This document shows, in pieces, positions 1 through 9,261 of a stretch of 64,000 nucleotides of DNA. Source of the stretch: Streptomyces barkulensis (GTDB lineage: Bacteria; Actinomycetota; Actinomycetes; Streptomycetales; Streptomycetaceae); NCBI RefSeq assembly GCF_002843305.1, contig NZ_PGSG01000015.1:1-64000 (forward strand), given 5' to 3'. How positions within the stretch are numbered: position 1 is the first letter of the stretch; each line of letters starts with the position of its first letter. A model generated the notes under the pieces. It ran no database searches. It was not told where the DNA came from and saw only the letters and a list, made by a program, of their open reading frames with translations. Both the position numbers and the translations under genes were made by a program.

Positions 1-25
1 GAGCCAGGATCAAACTCTCCGTGAA
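1..25 (-). rRNA. rrs: 16S rRNA, 5' end only (partial)
   Basis: The reverse complement of the first 18 bases is the universal 16S primer site AGAGTTTGATCCTGGCTC, which sits at about nucleotide 8 of mature 16S rRNA. This places the mature 5' end near base 25, with the rest of the gene off the left edge. The upstream rrn leader and promoter lie to the right, in keeping with minus-strand transcription. Confidence 0.95.
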
Positions 26-159
26 TGTCTCCCCGTACTCGGGGGGTCACATCCGCGCAGAGCGGCACCGGCGGAAAGGAATGATTTCCCCGGTGCGCAG
101 CGTCCTCGCTGTGTGATGTTTCAAAGGAACCTCGTTCCCCGGCCGAGCGGCCCGGGAAC

Positions 160-210
160 GGGGTATCAACATATCTGGCGTTGACTTTTGGCACGCTGTT
201 GAGTTCTCAA
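160..210 (-). promoter_or_regulatory. conserved pre-16S rRNA leader (processing/antitermination region)
   Basis: Read on the minus strand, the segment contains TTGAGAACTCAACAG followed by CCAGATATGTTGATACCCC. I recognise this as the leader shared by Streptomyces rrn operons upstream of 16S. Such leaders carry RNase III processing and antitermination signals. It begins about 135 bases before the mature 16S end. The assignment comes from recall of the family, not from an alignment. Confidence 0.7.
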
Positions 211-277
211 GGAACGGACGCTTCCTTCGGCACCCCTTCCGGGGCCCCTCCGGGCACTTCCCTTCGGTGTGTTCACC

Positions 278-307
278 ACCTTAGCGGATCTCTCCGGCGA
301 CTCATAA
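278..307 (-). promoter_or_regulatory. second candidate rrn promoter
   Basis: On the minus strand a -10-like TAAGGT (283-278) is preceded by TTATGA (307-302) at 18-base spacing. The surrounding CCGCTAAGGTGGTGAAC resembles the last of the tandem Streptomyces rrn promoters as I remember them. The -35 is poor, so this is only moderately supported. Confidence 0.45.
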
Positions 308-460
308 TCGAGCCATTCGGATCGCTTTCCCGTACGTTTCGAACGCAACGGAAACGACCCCCGAATCGGGGAGTCCGTATCTGGTGGTGTCCGCTCCGGG
401 CCTCTCTCACGCGACCTGTCCGGTCGCCGTGGATCTCGTCCCGTTCCAGCGGCTCGTTCT

Positions 461-489
461 ACGTTAGACCTCGGTCGGTCCAGCGTCAA
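461..489 (-). promoter_or_regulatory. rrn promoter, HrdB (sigma-70) type
   Basis: On the minus strand there is a -35 TTGACG (489-484), a 17-base spacer, and a -10 TAACGT (466-461). Spacing and hexamers fit the vegetative HrdB consensus closely, and the promoter points at the 16S gene about 430 bases downstream. Confidence 0.75.
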
Positions 490-586
490 GCCACACCCGG
501 CGGCACTCAGCCCTCGCGGGGGGCGCGTCTTCCGCCCCGACTCGGCGCCGGCTCGCCGGCGAACCGTGAGCAGAGCGCACAGCGGC

Positions 587-1198
587 TCAGGCCCCGGCGG
601 ACGGGTTGGCTCTCGGGCTCAGCCGGTACGCCGAGACCGTGGGATCACCGGCGAGGTAGAACCGGTGTTGCCAGTCGTGTGCCCTGCTCACGCCCACCCG
701 AGGACCGGCCCGGATGAGCGCGGCTGGTACCGGCTCGCCCTCGGACAGCATGACCGAGGTGCCCGCGAGGAGATCCGCGTCGTTGTGCTCTCCCGTGATG
801 CCGAGTGCCTGGCAGAAGTTCCCCGGCCCCCGGGCAAGACGTGAGCTCTCGACCTTCTCCCCTCGCCGCTTGCGTGCCAGGTCTTCCCCCTCGACGACCC
901 TGCCTGCCCGGACGAGGACGGCCGAGGCGATGCCATCCGTACCCGTGACGACGTTGGCGCACCAGTGGAGTCCGTGGGACCGGTAGACGTACAGGTGCCC
1001 CGCGGGTCCGAACATGACGGTGTTACGGGGTGTCCGGCCTCGGTAGGCATGGGAGGCCGGGTCGGCCGTACCGGAGTACGCCTCGGTCTCCGTGATGGTG
1101 ATGCTCACGGTTCCCTCGGGCGCCTCGTGTGTGAGGACGGCACCGAGCAGCTTGGGGGCGACTTCTTCAGCGGGGTGGGCGAGGTCGGCGACGTTCAT
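587..1198 (-). CDS. DNA-3-methyladenine glycosylase (AAG/MPG family)
   Basis: A 203-residue protein of normal length for the AAG/MPG family, which flips out alkylated or deaminated purines and cuts the N-glycosidic bond in base excision repair. Family landmarks are the TETEAYSG segment with the catalytic Glu (about 36-43), [33 protein letters not shown] and a C-terminal [10 protein letters not shown]. The segment [11 protein letters not shown] differs from the FTYGMWFCMN form that I associate with most Streptomyces homologues and looks closer to Micrococcales versions, so acquisition by transfer is possible. The ATG overlaps the stop of the upstream truncated homologue (ATGA), which suggests coupled translation. 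Confidence 0.85.
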   Translation of the reverse strand: MNVADLAHPAEEVAPKLLGAVLTHEAPEGTVSITITETEAYSGTADPASHAYRGRTPRNTVMFGPAGHLYVYRSHGLHWCANVVTGTDGIASAVLVRAGRVVEGEDLARKRRGEKVESSRLARGPGNFCQALGITGEHNDADLLAGTSVMLSEGEPVPAALIRAGPRVGVSRAHDWQHRFYLAGDPTVSAYRLSPRANPSAGA

Positions 1199-1494
1199 GC
1201 CGGCCGCCTTGCCCTGCCGTAGGTGAAGTGGACGTACGCGTGGCCGGGAGGGCCGGACGTCACGGCGTTGCGCTCGGTGCGGCCCCGGCAGGTGTGCGAT
1301 CCCGGGTCGACACGGCCCGGGTACGCCTCGGCCCCGGTCGGACGGGCCTCGGCCGGGCCGCCGTCGGTCATGCGGACCGGGACACGGCCGAGCAGGTCCG
1401 GAGCGACCTCCGGAACGGGCCGGTCGAAGAGTGCCCGGGGCAGGGGCTTACGGTCGTGGTCGGCGCTCACGCCTGTCGAGCGTAGTGCAGCCAT
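1195..1494 (-). pseudogene. truncated 3-methyladenine DNA glycosylase remnant
   Basis: A 99-codon frame whose product matches only the N-terminal half of the AAG/MPG family: [24 protein letters not shown] (keeping the catalytic Glu), [14 protein letters not shown] and [13 protein letters not shown]. It then ends abruptly as RARRPA-stop. A full family member has about 200 residues, so the C-terminal half with the GPGNLC and DW motifs is missing. The TGA overlaps the ATG of the intact homologue downstream. Its sequence is more like the usual Streptomyces enzyme than the intact copy is. The simplest reading is a native gene whose 3' half was replaced by a second aag gene. Whether the fragment is translated is unknown. 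Confidence 0.7.
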
Positions 1495-1603
1495 CGGGTA
1501 ACAACTGCGGGCGGCGGCCCTGCCCGGCGGAACCGTCCGGCAGACTGCGGGCGTTCTTAGAGATCGGCACGACACACAGGCCAGGGCCTGGGGGAGGAAG
1601 AAC

Positions 1604-2386
1604 ATGGGCTTCAAGAAGCTGTTCGCGAGTGTGGGTATCGGCGGCGCGTCGGTGGAGACGGTGCTGACCGAGCCGAACGTGGTTCCGGGCGGCGTCGTCC
1701 AGGGGGAGGTACGGATCCAGGGCGGATCGGTCGCCCAGGAGATCCAGGGGCTGTCGGTCGGTCTCCAGGCCCGCGTCGAGGTGGAGGGCGGGGAGGAGGA
1801 GTACACCAGGAACGTCGAGTTCCACCGCATGCAGCTCGGTGGCGCCTTCGACCTGCAGCCGGGCGCGGTGCACACGGTGCCCTTCGGGCTGGAGGTGCCG
1901 TGGGAGACCCCGATCACCATGTTCACCGGCCGCCACCTGACCGGGATGAACATCGGGGTGACGACGGAGCTGGCGATCGCCAAGGCGGTGGACTCCGGTG
2001 ACCTCGACCCGGTGAACGTCCACCCGCTCCCCGCCCAGCAGGCGATCCTGGACGCCTTCGGGGCCCTGGGGTTCCGGTTCAAGAGCGCGGACATGGAGCA
2101 GGGGCACATCCGCGGCACCCGGCAGAAGCTGCCGTTCTACCAGGAGATCGAGTTCCTGGCCCCGCAGCAGTACCGCGGGCTGAGCCAGGTCGAGCTGAGC
2201 TTCGTCGCGGACGAGCACGGAATGGACGTCGTGCTGGAGATGGACAAGAAGGCCGGTCTGTTCAGCGAGGGCAGCGACACCTACCGCTCCTTCACCGTGG
2301 GCCTGTCGGACTTTCAGCAGACCGACTGGGCCGCTTACCTCAACCAGTGGCTGGCCGAGGTCGGCGGCAGGCGGAACTGGTTCTGA
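1604..2386 (+). CDS. Spo0M-family sporulation-control protein
   Basis: A 260-residue protein starting [21 protein letters not shown], the typical opening of the Spo0M (SpoOM, arrestin-like) family. These are cytoplasmic beta-sandwich proteins first linked to sporulation control in Bacillus and common in actinomycetes, where their biochemical role is poorly defined. The arrestin-like N-terminal part spans about 10-130 ([30 protein letters not shown]). A strong ribosome binding site (GGGGGAGGAA) lies before the ATG. A GC-rich hairpin follows, so the gene is probably monocistronic. It is divergent from the glycosylase pair. Confidence 0.85.
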   Translation: MGFKKLFASVGIGGASVETVLTEPNVVPGGVVQGEVRIQGGSVAQEIQGLSVGLQARVEVEGGEEEYTRNVEFHRMQLGGAFDLQPGAVHTVPFGLEVPWETPITMFTGRHLTGMNIGVTTELAIAKAVDSGDLDPVNVHPLPAQQAILDAFGALGFRFKSADMEQGHIRGTRQKLPFYQEIEFLAPQQYRGLSQVELSFVADEHGMDVVLEMDKKAGLFSEGSDTYRSFTVGLSDFQQTDWAAYLNQWLAEVGGRRNWF

Positions 2387-2404
2387 GGGGCTCGGGCGTT
2401 TCCC

Positions 2405-2447
2405 GCGCAGGGCGCGGTCCGGTGCCGTACCGGGCCGCGCCCTGCGC
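2405..2447 (+). terminator. hairpin terminator after spo0M-like gene
   Basis: Two 19-base arms (2405-2423 and 2429-2447) pair fully with one G-T wobble around a 5-base loop, starting 19 bases after the Spo0M stop. There is no T-run, as is usual for Streptomyces terminators. Confidence 0.75.
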
Positions 2448-2516
2448 TGTCCGGAGGGCCGGGATCGTTAGGCTGGCCGGTGCAGCGATGTCGCGCTACC
2501 GAGGAGGTTTTCCCAC

Positions 2517-3056
2517 GTGACCGAGCAGAAGCGGCGCCCGCTCCCCCACGACTTCCACCCCCCGGTGCCGTCGTTCACGGTCGTGAGCGACGACGTCTTC
2601 GAGGGCGCCCGGCTGAAGCCCGATCAGGTCCATGCCGAGGGCAACACCTCCCCGCACCTGCGCTGGGAGGGCTTTCCGGAGGGGACCAGGAGCTTCGCCG
2701 TCACCTGCTACGACCCCGACGCGCCGACCGGCAGCGGTTTCTGGCACTGGTCGGTGTTCGACATCCCGGCGACCGTGACGGAGCTGCCCGCGGGTGCCGG
2801 CACGGGTGGGATGAGGGGGATGCCCGCGGAGGCCGTGCATGTCCGCAACGACTACGGCACCCGTGACTTCGGCGGGGCCGCGCCGCCGCCCGGGGACGGT
2901 CCGCACCGCTATGTGTTCACGGTCTACGCCGTGGACACCGAGAGGCTGGGCGTGGATGCGGACGCGTCGCCCGCCGTGGTCGGCTTCAACCTGCGGTTCC
3001 ACACGCTGGCCCGCGCACAGCTGATCGGTGAGTACGAGGTGCCCGCCGGGGGCTGA
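2517..3056 (+). CDS. YbhB/YbcL-type PEBP (Raf kinase inhibitor-like) protein
   Basis: A 179-residue protein of the phosphatidylethanolamine-binding family, prokaryotic YbhB/YbcL branch. Visible landmarks are the ligand-pocket segment [20 protein letters not shown] (about 63-82), [17 protein letters not shown] and [13 protein letters not shown]. No signal peptide is seen, so it is probably cytoplasmic. Bacterial members have no settled function. GTG is chosen as start because GAGGAGG lies 9 bases upstream (2501-2507). Confidence 0.88.
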   Translation: MTEQKRRPLPHDFHPPVPSFTVVSDDVFEGARLKPDQVHAEGNTSPHLRWEGFPEGTRSFAVTCYDPDAPTGSGFWHWSVFDIPATVTELPAGAGTGGMRGMPAEAVHVRNDYGTRDFGGAAPPPGDGPHRYVFTVYAVDTERLGVDADASPAVVGFNLRFHTLARAQLIGEYEVPAGG

Positions 3057-3477
3057 CACCCGGTCGCCCCGGGGTCCGGGAGCCGAGGACCGGGGGACCG
3101 GGGACTTTTCCGGTGGCCGTCTTCCGGTGGCCGTCCCACGGGCGGGAAAAGCCTTTGCGCCCCGTCGTCTCCGGATCGCACAGTGGTGGCCGGGCAGTCG
3201 GCACCGCAGTGTGGCGGGGGCGGCGGGGCGCGCTCACGCCCGCCGGGGGACAGGTGGCCGTGTCGGCTGCCCCTCTCGACCGCTCCGCCCCGCTTCCGCT
3301 CCCGGGTGCTTCCTCCTCCCTCTTCTCCCTTTCCCCCCTTTTCCCGGCATCCGTGTCATCCGGGTGTCGCCGCGTTCCCATCTCCCGTACACCGTGCGGA
3401 AATTGCGTTGTCCGCCCGGACGGGCAGCGGCACAGTGGTCCCACCCCGCCGCGGGGGCGGGTCCGGAGGTGGGTGAG
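3057..3477. other. intergenic region before the HNH gene
   Basis: About 420 bases with no convincing gene. It contains a 13-base direct repeat (TTCCGGTGGCCGT at 3108-3120 and 3122-3134) and a pyrimidine-rich tract around 3295-3350. The promoter of the HNH gene presumably lies in the last 100 bases, but I cannot pick out clear hexamers. A long frame from 3028 runs through here into the HNH gene; its upstream part is not protein-like. Confidence 0.5.
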
Positions 3478-3987
3478 ATGCGCGAAACGCTGGTGCTCAA
3501 TGCCGGTTTCGAGCCGCTGTCGACGGTGTCGCTGCGGCGTGCGGTGGTGCTGGTGATGCAGGACAAGGCCGTGGTGGAGCAGTCGCACCCCGGGCTGCGC
3601 GTACGGGCGGCGCGGGTCGATCTCCCGGTACCGCAGGTGATCAGGCTTCGCAGATACGTACGGGTCCCGTTCCGACAACGGGCGGCGTGGTCGCGGCGCG
3701 GTGTGCTCGTACGGGACCGGCACCGGTGTGCCTACTGCGGGCGCCGGGCGACCACGGTGGACCATGTCGTGCCGCGCTCGCGCGGGGGCGGCGACACCTG
3801 GCTGAACACGGTCGCGGCGTGCGCGGAGGACAACCACCGCAAGGCCGACCGCACCCCCGCTCAGGCGGGCATGCGGCTGCTGACGCAGCCGTTCGAGCCG
3901 ACGCCGGCGGACGCGCTCGTCCTCGCGCTGGGGCTGCGGGACGGTGAGGCGCTGCCGCAGTGGCTGACACTGCCCACCTCCGCCTGA
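3478..3987 (+). CDS. HNH endonuclease
   Basis: A 169-residue protein of a family common in actinobacteria. The N-terminal half (about 1-70) is the conserved TLVLNAGFEPLSTVSLRRAV type. The HNH nuclease core follows: CAYC (84-87), VDHVVPRSRGG (94-104) and CAEDNHRK (115-122), giving the two metal-binding cysteines of the first knuckle and the DH catalytic pair. Natural substrate and role are not known. The ATG at 3478 is chosen because GGAGGTGGGTGAG precedes it and homology begins there; the open frame extends further upstream without plausible coding. Confidence 0.85.
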   Translation: MRETLVLNAGFEPLSTVSLRRAVVLVMQDKAVVEQSHPGLRVRAARVDLPVPQVIRLRRYVRVPFRQRAAWSRRGVLVRDRHRCAYCGRRATTVDHVVPRSRGGGDTWLNTVAACAEDNHRKADRTPAQAGMRLLTQPFEPTPADALVLALGLRDGEALPQWLTLPTSA

Positions 3988-4031
3988 GGGTCTTCGCGAG
4001 GTCGCCGTGTGCGGTGGCCGGTCCGGTCTGT

Positions 4032-4799
4032 TCAGTTCAGTAGGAGCTGGACGATCGCCATCGCGCCGACGGCCACGATGACCGCGCGCAGAGCGGTCGG
4101 CGGCAGTCTGCGTCCCACCCGGGCGCCGAGTTGTCCGCCGACCGCCGAGCCGACCGCGATGAGCAGGACGGCGGTCCAGTCGAAGTCGGCGACGAAGAGG
4201 AAGAAGACCGCGGCCGAGCCGTTGACGATCGCGCCGAGGATGTTCTTGACGGCGTTGATCCGCTGGAGGTCGTCGTTGATGAGCAGGCCCATCAGCGCGA
4301 GGTAGATGACACCCTGGGCGGCTCCGAAGTAGCCGCCGTACATGCTGGCCAGGGTCATGCCGCCGAGGAGCGCCGGGCCGCCGTGGGGATGGGCGGCACC
4401 GCCGTTGCGCTCGCGGCGGCGCCGGATCGCGCGGGCCAGGCGCGGCTGGGCGACGACGAGCACCAGGGCCAGCGCGACGAGGACCGGGACGATCGTGTCG
4501 AACGCCGCGGAGGGCAGCGCGATCAGCAGGGCGGCCCCGGTCACTCCCCCGGCCAGGGCCGCGGCACTCAGCCGCAGCACGCGGTCGCGCTGCCCGCGCA
4601 GTTCCCGGCGGTAGCCGACGGCGCCGCTGATGGAGCCGGGCACCAGTCCCAGTGCGTTGGAGACGTTCGCGGTGACGGGTGGGAGCCCGACCGCGAGCAG
4701 CACGGGGAAGGTGATCAGGGTTCCCGAGCCGACGATCGTGTTGATCGTGCCCGCGCCTATGCCTGCGACGCAGACCGCCAGCGCCTCCCAGATGTTCAC
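4032..4799 (-). CDS. TauE/SafE-family membrane permease (probable sulfite/sulfonate exporter)
   Basis: About 255 residues with roughly eight hydrophobic segments and the two related halves typical of TauE/SafE (PF01925) proteins: GAGTINTIVGSGTLITFPVLL near the N-terminus and GGYFGAAQGVIYLALMGLL in the second half. Family members export small anions such as sulfite or sulfoacetate, but substrates vary and none can be set from sequence. GTG at 4799 is preferred because GAGGGGC lies about 9 bases upstream; a TTG at 4805 is the alternative. The gene is convergent with the HNH gene and separated from it by only 44 bases. Confidence 0.85.
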   Translation of the reverse strand: MNIWEALAVCVAGIGAGTINTIVGSGTLITFPVLLAVGLPPVTANVSNALGLVPGSISGAVGYRRELRGQRDRVLRLSAAALAGGVTGAALLIALPSAAFDTIVPVLVALALVLVVAQPRLARAIRRRRERNGGAAHPHGGPALLGGMTLASMYGGYFGAAQGVIYLALMGLLINDDLQRINAVKNILGAIVNGSAAVFFLFVADFDWTAVLLIAVGSAVGGQLGARVGRRLPPTALRAVIVAVGAMAIVQLLLN

Positions 4800-4899
4800 G
4801 CGCAACGCCCCTCAGCCGATCGGTGTCTGGTGCACCGATCATGCCCGAGGGGCGTGGTCGCGGTGTATCCGGGTGCGCCGTAGGGGGCGGAGTGTGTCG

Positions 4900-5871
4900 T
4901 CAGTCGATCGGCGGCTGTTCCCGGCGCTTGGTCAGGCCGGCGTGGCCCGCGCCGCCGTCTCCGGAGGAGTTGCCGGAGGGGGCCGCGGGGCCGGTTCCGG
5001 GGCCGAAGTTACCCAGTGCGCCGCCGAGTCCCTTGAGGGCGTCCCCGATCTCGCTGGGCACGATCCACAGCTTGTTGGCGTCGCCTTCGGCGATCTTCGG
5101 GAGCATCTGGAGGTACTGGTAGGACAGCAGCTTCTGGTCCGGGTCGCCGGCGTGGATGGACTCGAAGACCGTGCGGATCGCCTGGGCCTCGCCCTCGGCG
5201 CGCAGCGCGGCGGCCTTGGCCTCGCCCTCGGCGCGCAGGATGGAGGACTGCTTCTCACCCTCGGCGGTGAGGATCTGCGACTGGCGCACGCCCTCGGCCT
5301 GGAGGATCGCGGCGCGCTTGTCGCGGTCGGCGCGCATCTGCTTCTCCATCGAGTCCTGGATGGAGGTCGGCGGCTCGATCGCCTTGAGCTCGACGCGGTT
5401 GACGCGGATGCCCCACTTGCCGGTGGCCTCGTCCAGGACGCCGCGCAGTGCCGCGTTGATCTCCTCGCGGGAGGTGAGGGTGCGCTCCAGGTCCATGCCG
5501 CCGATGATGTTGCGCAGGGTGGTGACGGTGAGCTGCTCGATGGCCTGGATGTAGCTGGCGACCTCGTACGTCGCGGCCCGCGCGTCGGTGACCTGGTAGT
5601 AGATGACCGTGTCGATGTTCACGACCAGGTTGTCCTGGGTGATCACCGGCTGGGGCGGGAAGGGGACGACCTGTTCGCGGAGGTCGACGCGGTTGCGGAT
5701 GGTGTCGATGAACGGGACGACGATGTTGAGGCCGGCGTTCAGTGTCCGGGTGTAGCGGCCGAAGCGCTCCACGATCGCTGCGCTGGCCTGTGGAATGACC
5801 TGGATCGTCTTGATGAGTGCGATGAAGACCAGCACCACCAGGATGATCAGCACGATGATGATGGCGTCCAT
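4900..5871 (-). CDS. SPFH/Band 7 membrane scaffold protein (stomatin/paraslipin type)
   Basis: A 323-residue protein with one N-terminal membrane helix (about 1-22, rich in Ile and Val), then an SPFH domain (IPQASAAIVERFGRYTRTL, NLVVNIDTVIYYQV, ERTLTSREEINAAL). A long Ala/Glu-rich coiled coil follows (about 190-245), with repeats of the ILxAEGEAKAAxLRAEGE type. SPFH proteins form large membrane-bound oligomers that organise lipid microdomains or hold proteases. A small NfeD protein is encoded just upstream on the same strand, the usual partner. The last 45 residues are Gly/Pro-rich and probably disordered. Confidence 0.92.
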   Translation of the reverse strand: MDAIIIVLIILVVLVFIALIKTIQVIPQASAAIVERFGRYTRTLNAGLNIVVPFIDTIRNRVDLREQVVPFPPQPVITQDNLVVNIDTVIYYQVTDARAATYEVASYIQAIEQLTVTTLRNIIGGMDLERTLTSREEINAALRGVLDEATGKWGIRVNRVELKAIEPPTSIQDSMEKQMRADRDKRAAILQAEGVRQSQILTAEGEKQSSILRAEGEAKAAALRAEGEAQAIRTVFESIHAGDPDQKLLSYQYLQMLPKIAEGDANKLWIVPSEIGDALKGLGGALGNFGPGTGPAAPSGNSSGDGGAGHAGLTKRREQPPID

Positions 5872-5986
5872 CGTGGCTCCCCCTGCGTTCCTAGGATTTC
5901 GCGCTGACCGGGCTGACCAGCGCGGCTGACTGCGCCGTCGGCGTCGCCGGCGTCGCCGGCGGTTGTGACCGTGCGGTCACCCGCTA

Positions 5987-6409
5987 TCACATCACGACGG
6001 CGGTCGCCCCGTCGATCTCCACCACGTCCACCTGGTCGCCGGGCTCGTAGGACGCGCTCGCGTCGAGGGTGCGCGCGGACCAGATCTCGCCCGCGAGCTT
6101 GATGCGGCCACCGGAGCCGTCGACCCGTTCGAGCACGACGGCCTGACGTCCCGTCAGCGCGTCGACACCGCTACGGTGTTCGGGCCGCTGCTTCTGCATG
6201 CGTCTGGCGACGGGGCGGACGACGAGGACCAGCGCGGTGGAGACCACCACGAAGACGACCACCTGGGCCGTCAGCCCTCCGCCGAGCGCCGCGACGGCCG
6301 CGGCCGCGACGGCGCCTACCGCGAACATGCCGAATTCGGGCATGGCTGTGAGTACGAGCGGGATTCCGAGTCCTACGGCGGCGATCAGCCACCACACCCA
6401 TGCGTCCAC
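5987..6409 (-). CDS. NfeD-like membrane protein
   Basis: A 140-residue protein with two or three N-terminal membrane helices (about 5-70) and a C-terminal OB-fold typical of short NfeD proteins (LTGRQAVVLERVDGSGGRIKLAGEIWSAR about 86-114, ending VDVVEIDGATAVVM). NfeD OB domains bind SPFH proteins, and the next gene on this strand is an SPFH protein, so the pair is expected to form one membrane complex. The start is GTG. Confidence 0.9.
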   Translation of the reverse strand: MDAWVWWLIAAVGLGIPLVLTAMPEFGMFAVGAVAAAAVAALGGGLTAQVVVFVVVSTALVLVVRPVARRMQKQRPEHRSGVDALTGRQAVVLERVDGSGGRIKLAGEIWSARTLDASASYEPGDQVDVVEIDGATAVVM

Positions 6410-6430
6410 ACCGCCATGGTAGGGCCCGGG

Positions 6431-7222
<792 letters not shown>

Positions 7223-7330
7223 GGCGCGTTGTCTCCCATTGCAGTCGCGGCTGTCGCCTGTGCCTGTGGGCACAGTCCCCAGGGAAAACCTACGCCACCT
7301 CTTCCGCGCGACTGTCCTTAGGCTGGGGGC

Positions 7331-8113
7331 ATGCTCGAAGAACCTCGTTCCGGGCGGCTGGCCGCCTGGGGAAATGCCCTGTTCGCCGGAGTGGTGTCGC
7401 CCGACGACGCCGCTTCGCGCATCGTGGGCGGCGACACGGTGCACCGCGTGGCGGGCCTGCCGGGCGAGCCCGGTGAGGTGGGTCTCACCCTCGCGCTCGG
7501 CCGGCTGCGTGCCTCGGGGGTGACGGGTCTGCGGCTGGCGCTGCCCGCGCCGGGGCATCCGCTGGGGCTGAGCGGGCCGCCCGGGTTCAACGCCCGTGCC
7601 CTGGAGGCCGGCGAGGCCGTGGTCGGGACGGGTGCGCCGCTGGGACTGGTGCCGCTGGTGCGCGAGGCGGGCCCGCGGGGCGATGTGCACACCGAGGTGG
7701 TGTGGCACTGCCTGCCGGTGCGCGAGGCCCCGCCCGCGGACGTGCCGTCGCTCGGGGAGGCCGAGCGGGAGCTGGCGGAGGCGCTGCGCGAGGCGACCGA
7801 GGTGCTGACGCGGCTGGACGTGGCCGGTTCCGGTCCGGTGGCCGCGGCGGCGCTGGAGGCGTACCGGGCGCGGGCGGAGGCGGGGCGCGCGTTGCTGGCG
7901 CCGGGCTATCCGCCGCGCGCGGTACGCGTTCTGGAGCTGGCGCAGCGGGTGGGCGCGCTGGTGGAGATCGCGGGCGGGCCGGACCACGGCGGCGCGGTGA
8001 GCGCGGGGGCGATGGCGGCGCGGGGCGAGGTGCTGCGGCCGGTGGAGCGTACGGCCAGGCGGGCTGTGGTGGCCGCGTACAACGCGTATGTGGAGGAGCG
8101 CGAGCGGGGCTGA
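7331..8113 (+). CDS. conserved hypothetical protein (Streptomyces)
   Basis: A 260-residue Ala/Arg-rich soluble protein with no domain I can name and no signal peptide or membrane segment. The N-terminal third (about 15-85: FAGVVSPDDAASRIVGGDTVHRV, then an alternating hydrophobic/charged region) looks globular. The C-terminal half (about 135-260) is mostly long helices. Codon use is typical of the neighbourhood. It is divergent from the ABC ATPase (108-base gap) and convergent with the chaplin gene. It is probably a real gene, since the third codon position is strongly GC-biased. Function unknown. Confidence 0.75.
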   Translation: MLEEPRSGRLAAWGNALFAGVVSPDDAASRIVGGDTVHRVAGLPGEPGEVGLTLALGRLRASGVTGLRLALPAPGHPLGLSGPPGFNARALEAGEAVVGTGAPLGLVPLVREAGPRGDVHTEVVWHCLPVREAPPADVPSLGEAERELAEALREATEVLTRLDVAGSGPVAAAALEAYRARAEAGRALLAPGYPPRAVRVLELAQRVGALVEIAGGPDHGGAVSAGAMAARGEVLRPVERTARRAVVAAYNAYVEERERG

Positions 8114-8160
8114 GCGCGGGATCCGGCCCCCCGGTCGGGTCCGGGGAGGCCGGCGGTGCG

Positions 8161-8194
8161 GGGCGGGCGCGGGCGGAGCCGCCCGCGCCCGCCC
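8161..8194. terminator. bidirectional hairpin between convergent genes
   Basis: A perfect inverted repeat of 16-base arms (8161-8176 and 8179-8194) made only of G and C lies between the ends of the hypothetical gene and the chaplin gene, so it can terminate both. In practice a 14-15 base-pair stem with a tetraloop forms. Confidence 0.75.
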
Positions 8195-8202
8195 GCGCGT
8201 GC

Positions 8203-8442
8203 TCAGACGTTGGCGCAGGCGTTGCCGAAGGCCGGGTTGAGCAGGCCGATGACGTTGACGGTGTTGCCGCAGACGTTGACCGGCACGTGGACGGGCACCT
8301 GGATCACGTTGCCCGAGGCGACGCCGGGCGAGTGGACGGCCGCGCCCTGCGCGCCCGAGCTGGCCGAGGCCGCGCCCGCACCGGCGGCGACGAGCCCGCC
8401 GGCCACCATCGCGACGGCGGTGACCCTCTTGAGGTTCTTCAC
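8203..8442 (-). CDS. short chaplin (hydrophobic spore-coat/aerial hypha protein)
   Basis: A 79-residue secreted protein: a signal peptide of about 27 residues (KNLKRVTAVAMVAGGLVAAG, cleaved near ASA) and one chaplin domain. The domain shows HSPGVASGNVIQVPVHVPV, then two cysteines in NVCGNTVNVIGLLNPAFGNACANV. Short chaplins assemble into amyloid-like films that let aerial hyphae break the water surface. The start is GTG with AAGGAGG 8 bases upstream; an upstream extension to 8490 is unlikely. By position it matches the chpE locus of S. coelicolor, and the signal peptide is ChpE-like. ChpE has no cysteines, however, whereas this mature part looks like ChpH. I therefore give no symbol. Confidence 0.93.
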   Translation of the reverse strand: MKNLKRVTAVAMVAGGLVAAGAGAASASSGAQGAAVHSPGVASGNVIQVPVHVPVNVCGNTVNVIGLLNPAFGNACANV

Positions 8443-8607
8443 TTCTCGGTCCTCCTTGCGTTCGCCGCGGCCGTTCGCCGCGGCACGCACTGGAGAACGG
8501 GCCGGGGTCGACTGCGATACGCCACACCGGTGACATCCACACGTTCGTATGAATTTAGGTACGGATTTCCGCCGGAGGGGCAGGAGTGCCGGCTCGGCGG
8601 CGGCCCG

Positions 8608-9261
8608 TCAGCCGGCCATCCCGTGCCGGACGGCCCACAGCGCCGCCTGGGTGCGGTCGGCGAGGTCCAGCTTCATCAGGATGTTGGACACGTGCGTCTT
8701 GACGGTCTTCTCGGACAGCACCAGATGGCGCGCGATCCCCCGGTTGGAGCGCCCGTCGGCTATCAGCGCGAGCACCTCGCGCTCCCGCTCGGTCAGGGAT
8801 GTGCCACGGCCCGGCCCACCGCCGGCCCCCTCCTGGCTGAGCAGGGCACGGGCGACCTCCGGCTGCAGCAGGACGTGCCCGGCGTGCACCGAGCGGATGG
8901 CCCCGGCCAGCGCGTCGGGGTCGATGTCCTTGTAGACGTAGCCGGCGGCGCCCGCGCGCAGGGCGGGGACGACGGTGCGCTGCTCGGTGAAGCTGGTGAC
9001 GACCAGCACCCGGGCGGGATTGCCCAGTTCACGCAGCTTGCGCAGCGCCTCGACGCCGTCCGCGCCGGGCATCCTGAGGTCCATCAGGACGACGTCGGGC
9101 CGCAGCTCCTCGGCGCGGGCCACGCCCTGCGCCCCGTCGGCGGCCTCGCCGACCACCTCGATGTCCCCCTGGACCTCCAGGAACGTACGCAGTCCCCGGC
9201 GCACGACCTGGTGGTCGTCCACCAGCAGGACTCTGATCACCTCGTCGGCCGCTTCAGCCAC
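8608..9261 (-). CDS. NarL/LuxR-family response regulator
   Basis: A 217-residue regulator with a receiver domain (about 8-125) carrying the acidic pair D15-D16, phospho-acceptor D61 (VVLMDLRMPG) and the Lys in VYKDID. A LuxR-type helix-turn-helix follows (about 150-215, LTEREREVLALIADGRSN, EKTVKTHVSNIL). It is the transcriptional output partner of the adjacent histidine kinase. Its GTG start overlaps the kinase stop by 8 bases, indicating coupled expression. Target genes are unknown; the chaplin gene lies next downstream on the same strand, 165 bases away. Confidence 0.95.
   Translation of the reverse strand: MAEAADEVIRVLLVDDHQVVRRGLRTFLEVQGDIEVVGEAADGAQGVARAEELRPDVVLMDLRMPGADGVEALRKLRELGNPARVLVVTSFTEQRTVVPALRAGAAGYVYKDIDPDALAGAIRSVHAGHVLLQPEVARALLSQEGAGGGPGRGTSLTEREREVLALIADGRSNRGIARHLVLSEKTVKTHVSNILMKLDLADRTQAALWAVRHGMAG

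Larger units (their letters stand above)
26..586 (-). other. rrn leader and promoter region
   Basis: Gene-free stretch of about 560 bases between the 16S 5' end and the DNA glycosylase gene. It holds the conserved pre-16S leader and at least one strong and one weaker sigma-70-type promoter, listed separately. The short reading frames here do not look like genes. Streptomyces rrn operons usually have several tandem promoters, so more start sites than the two listed are likely. Confidence 0.8.
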
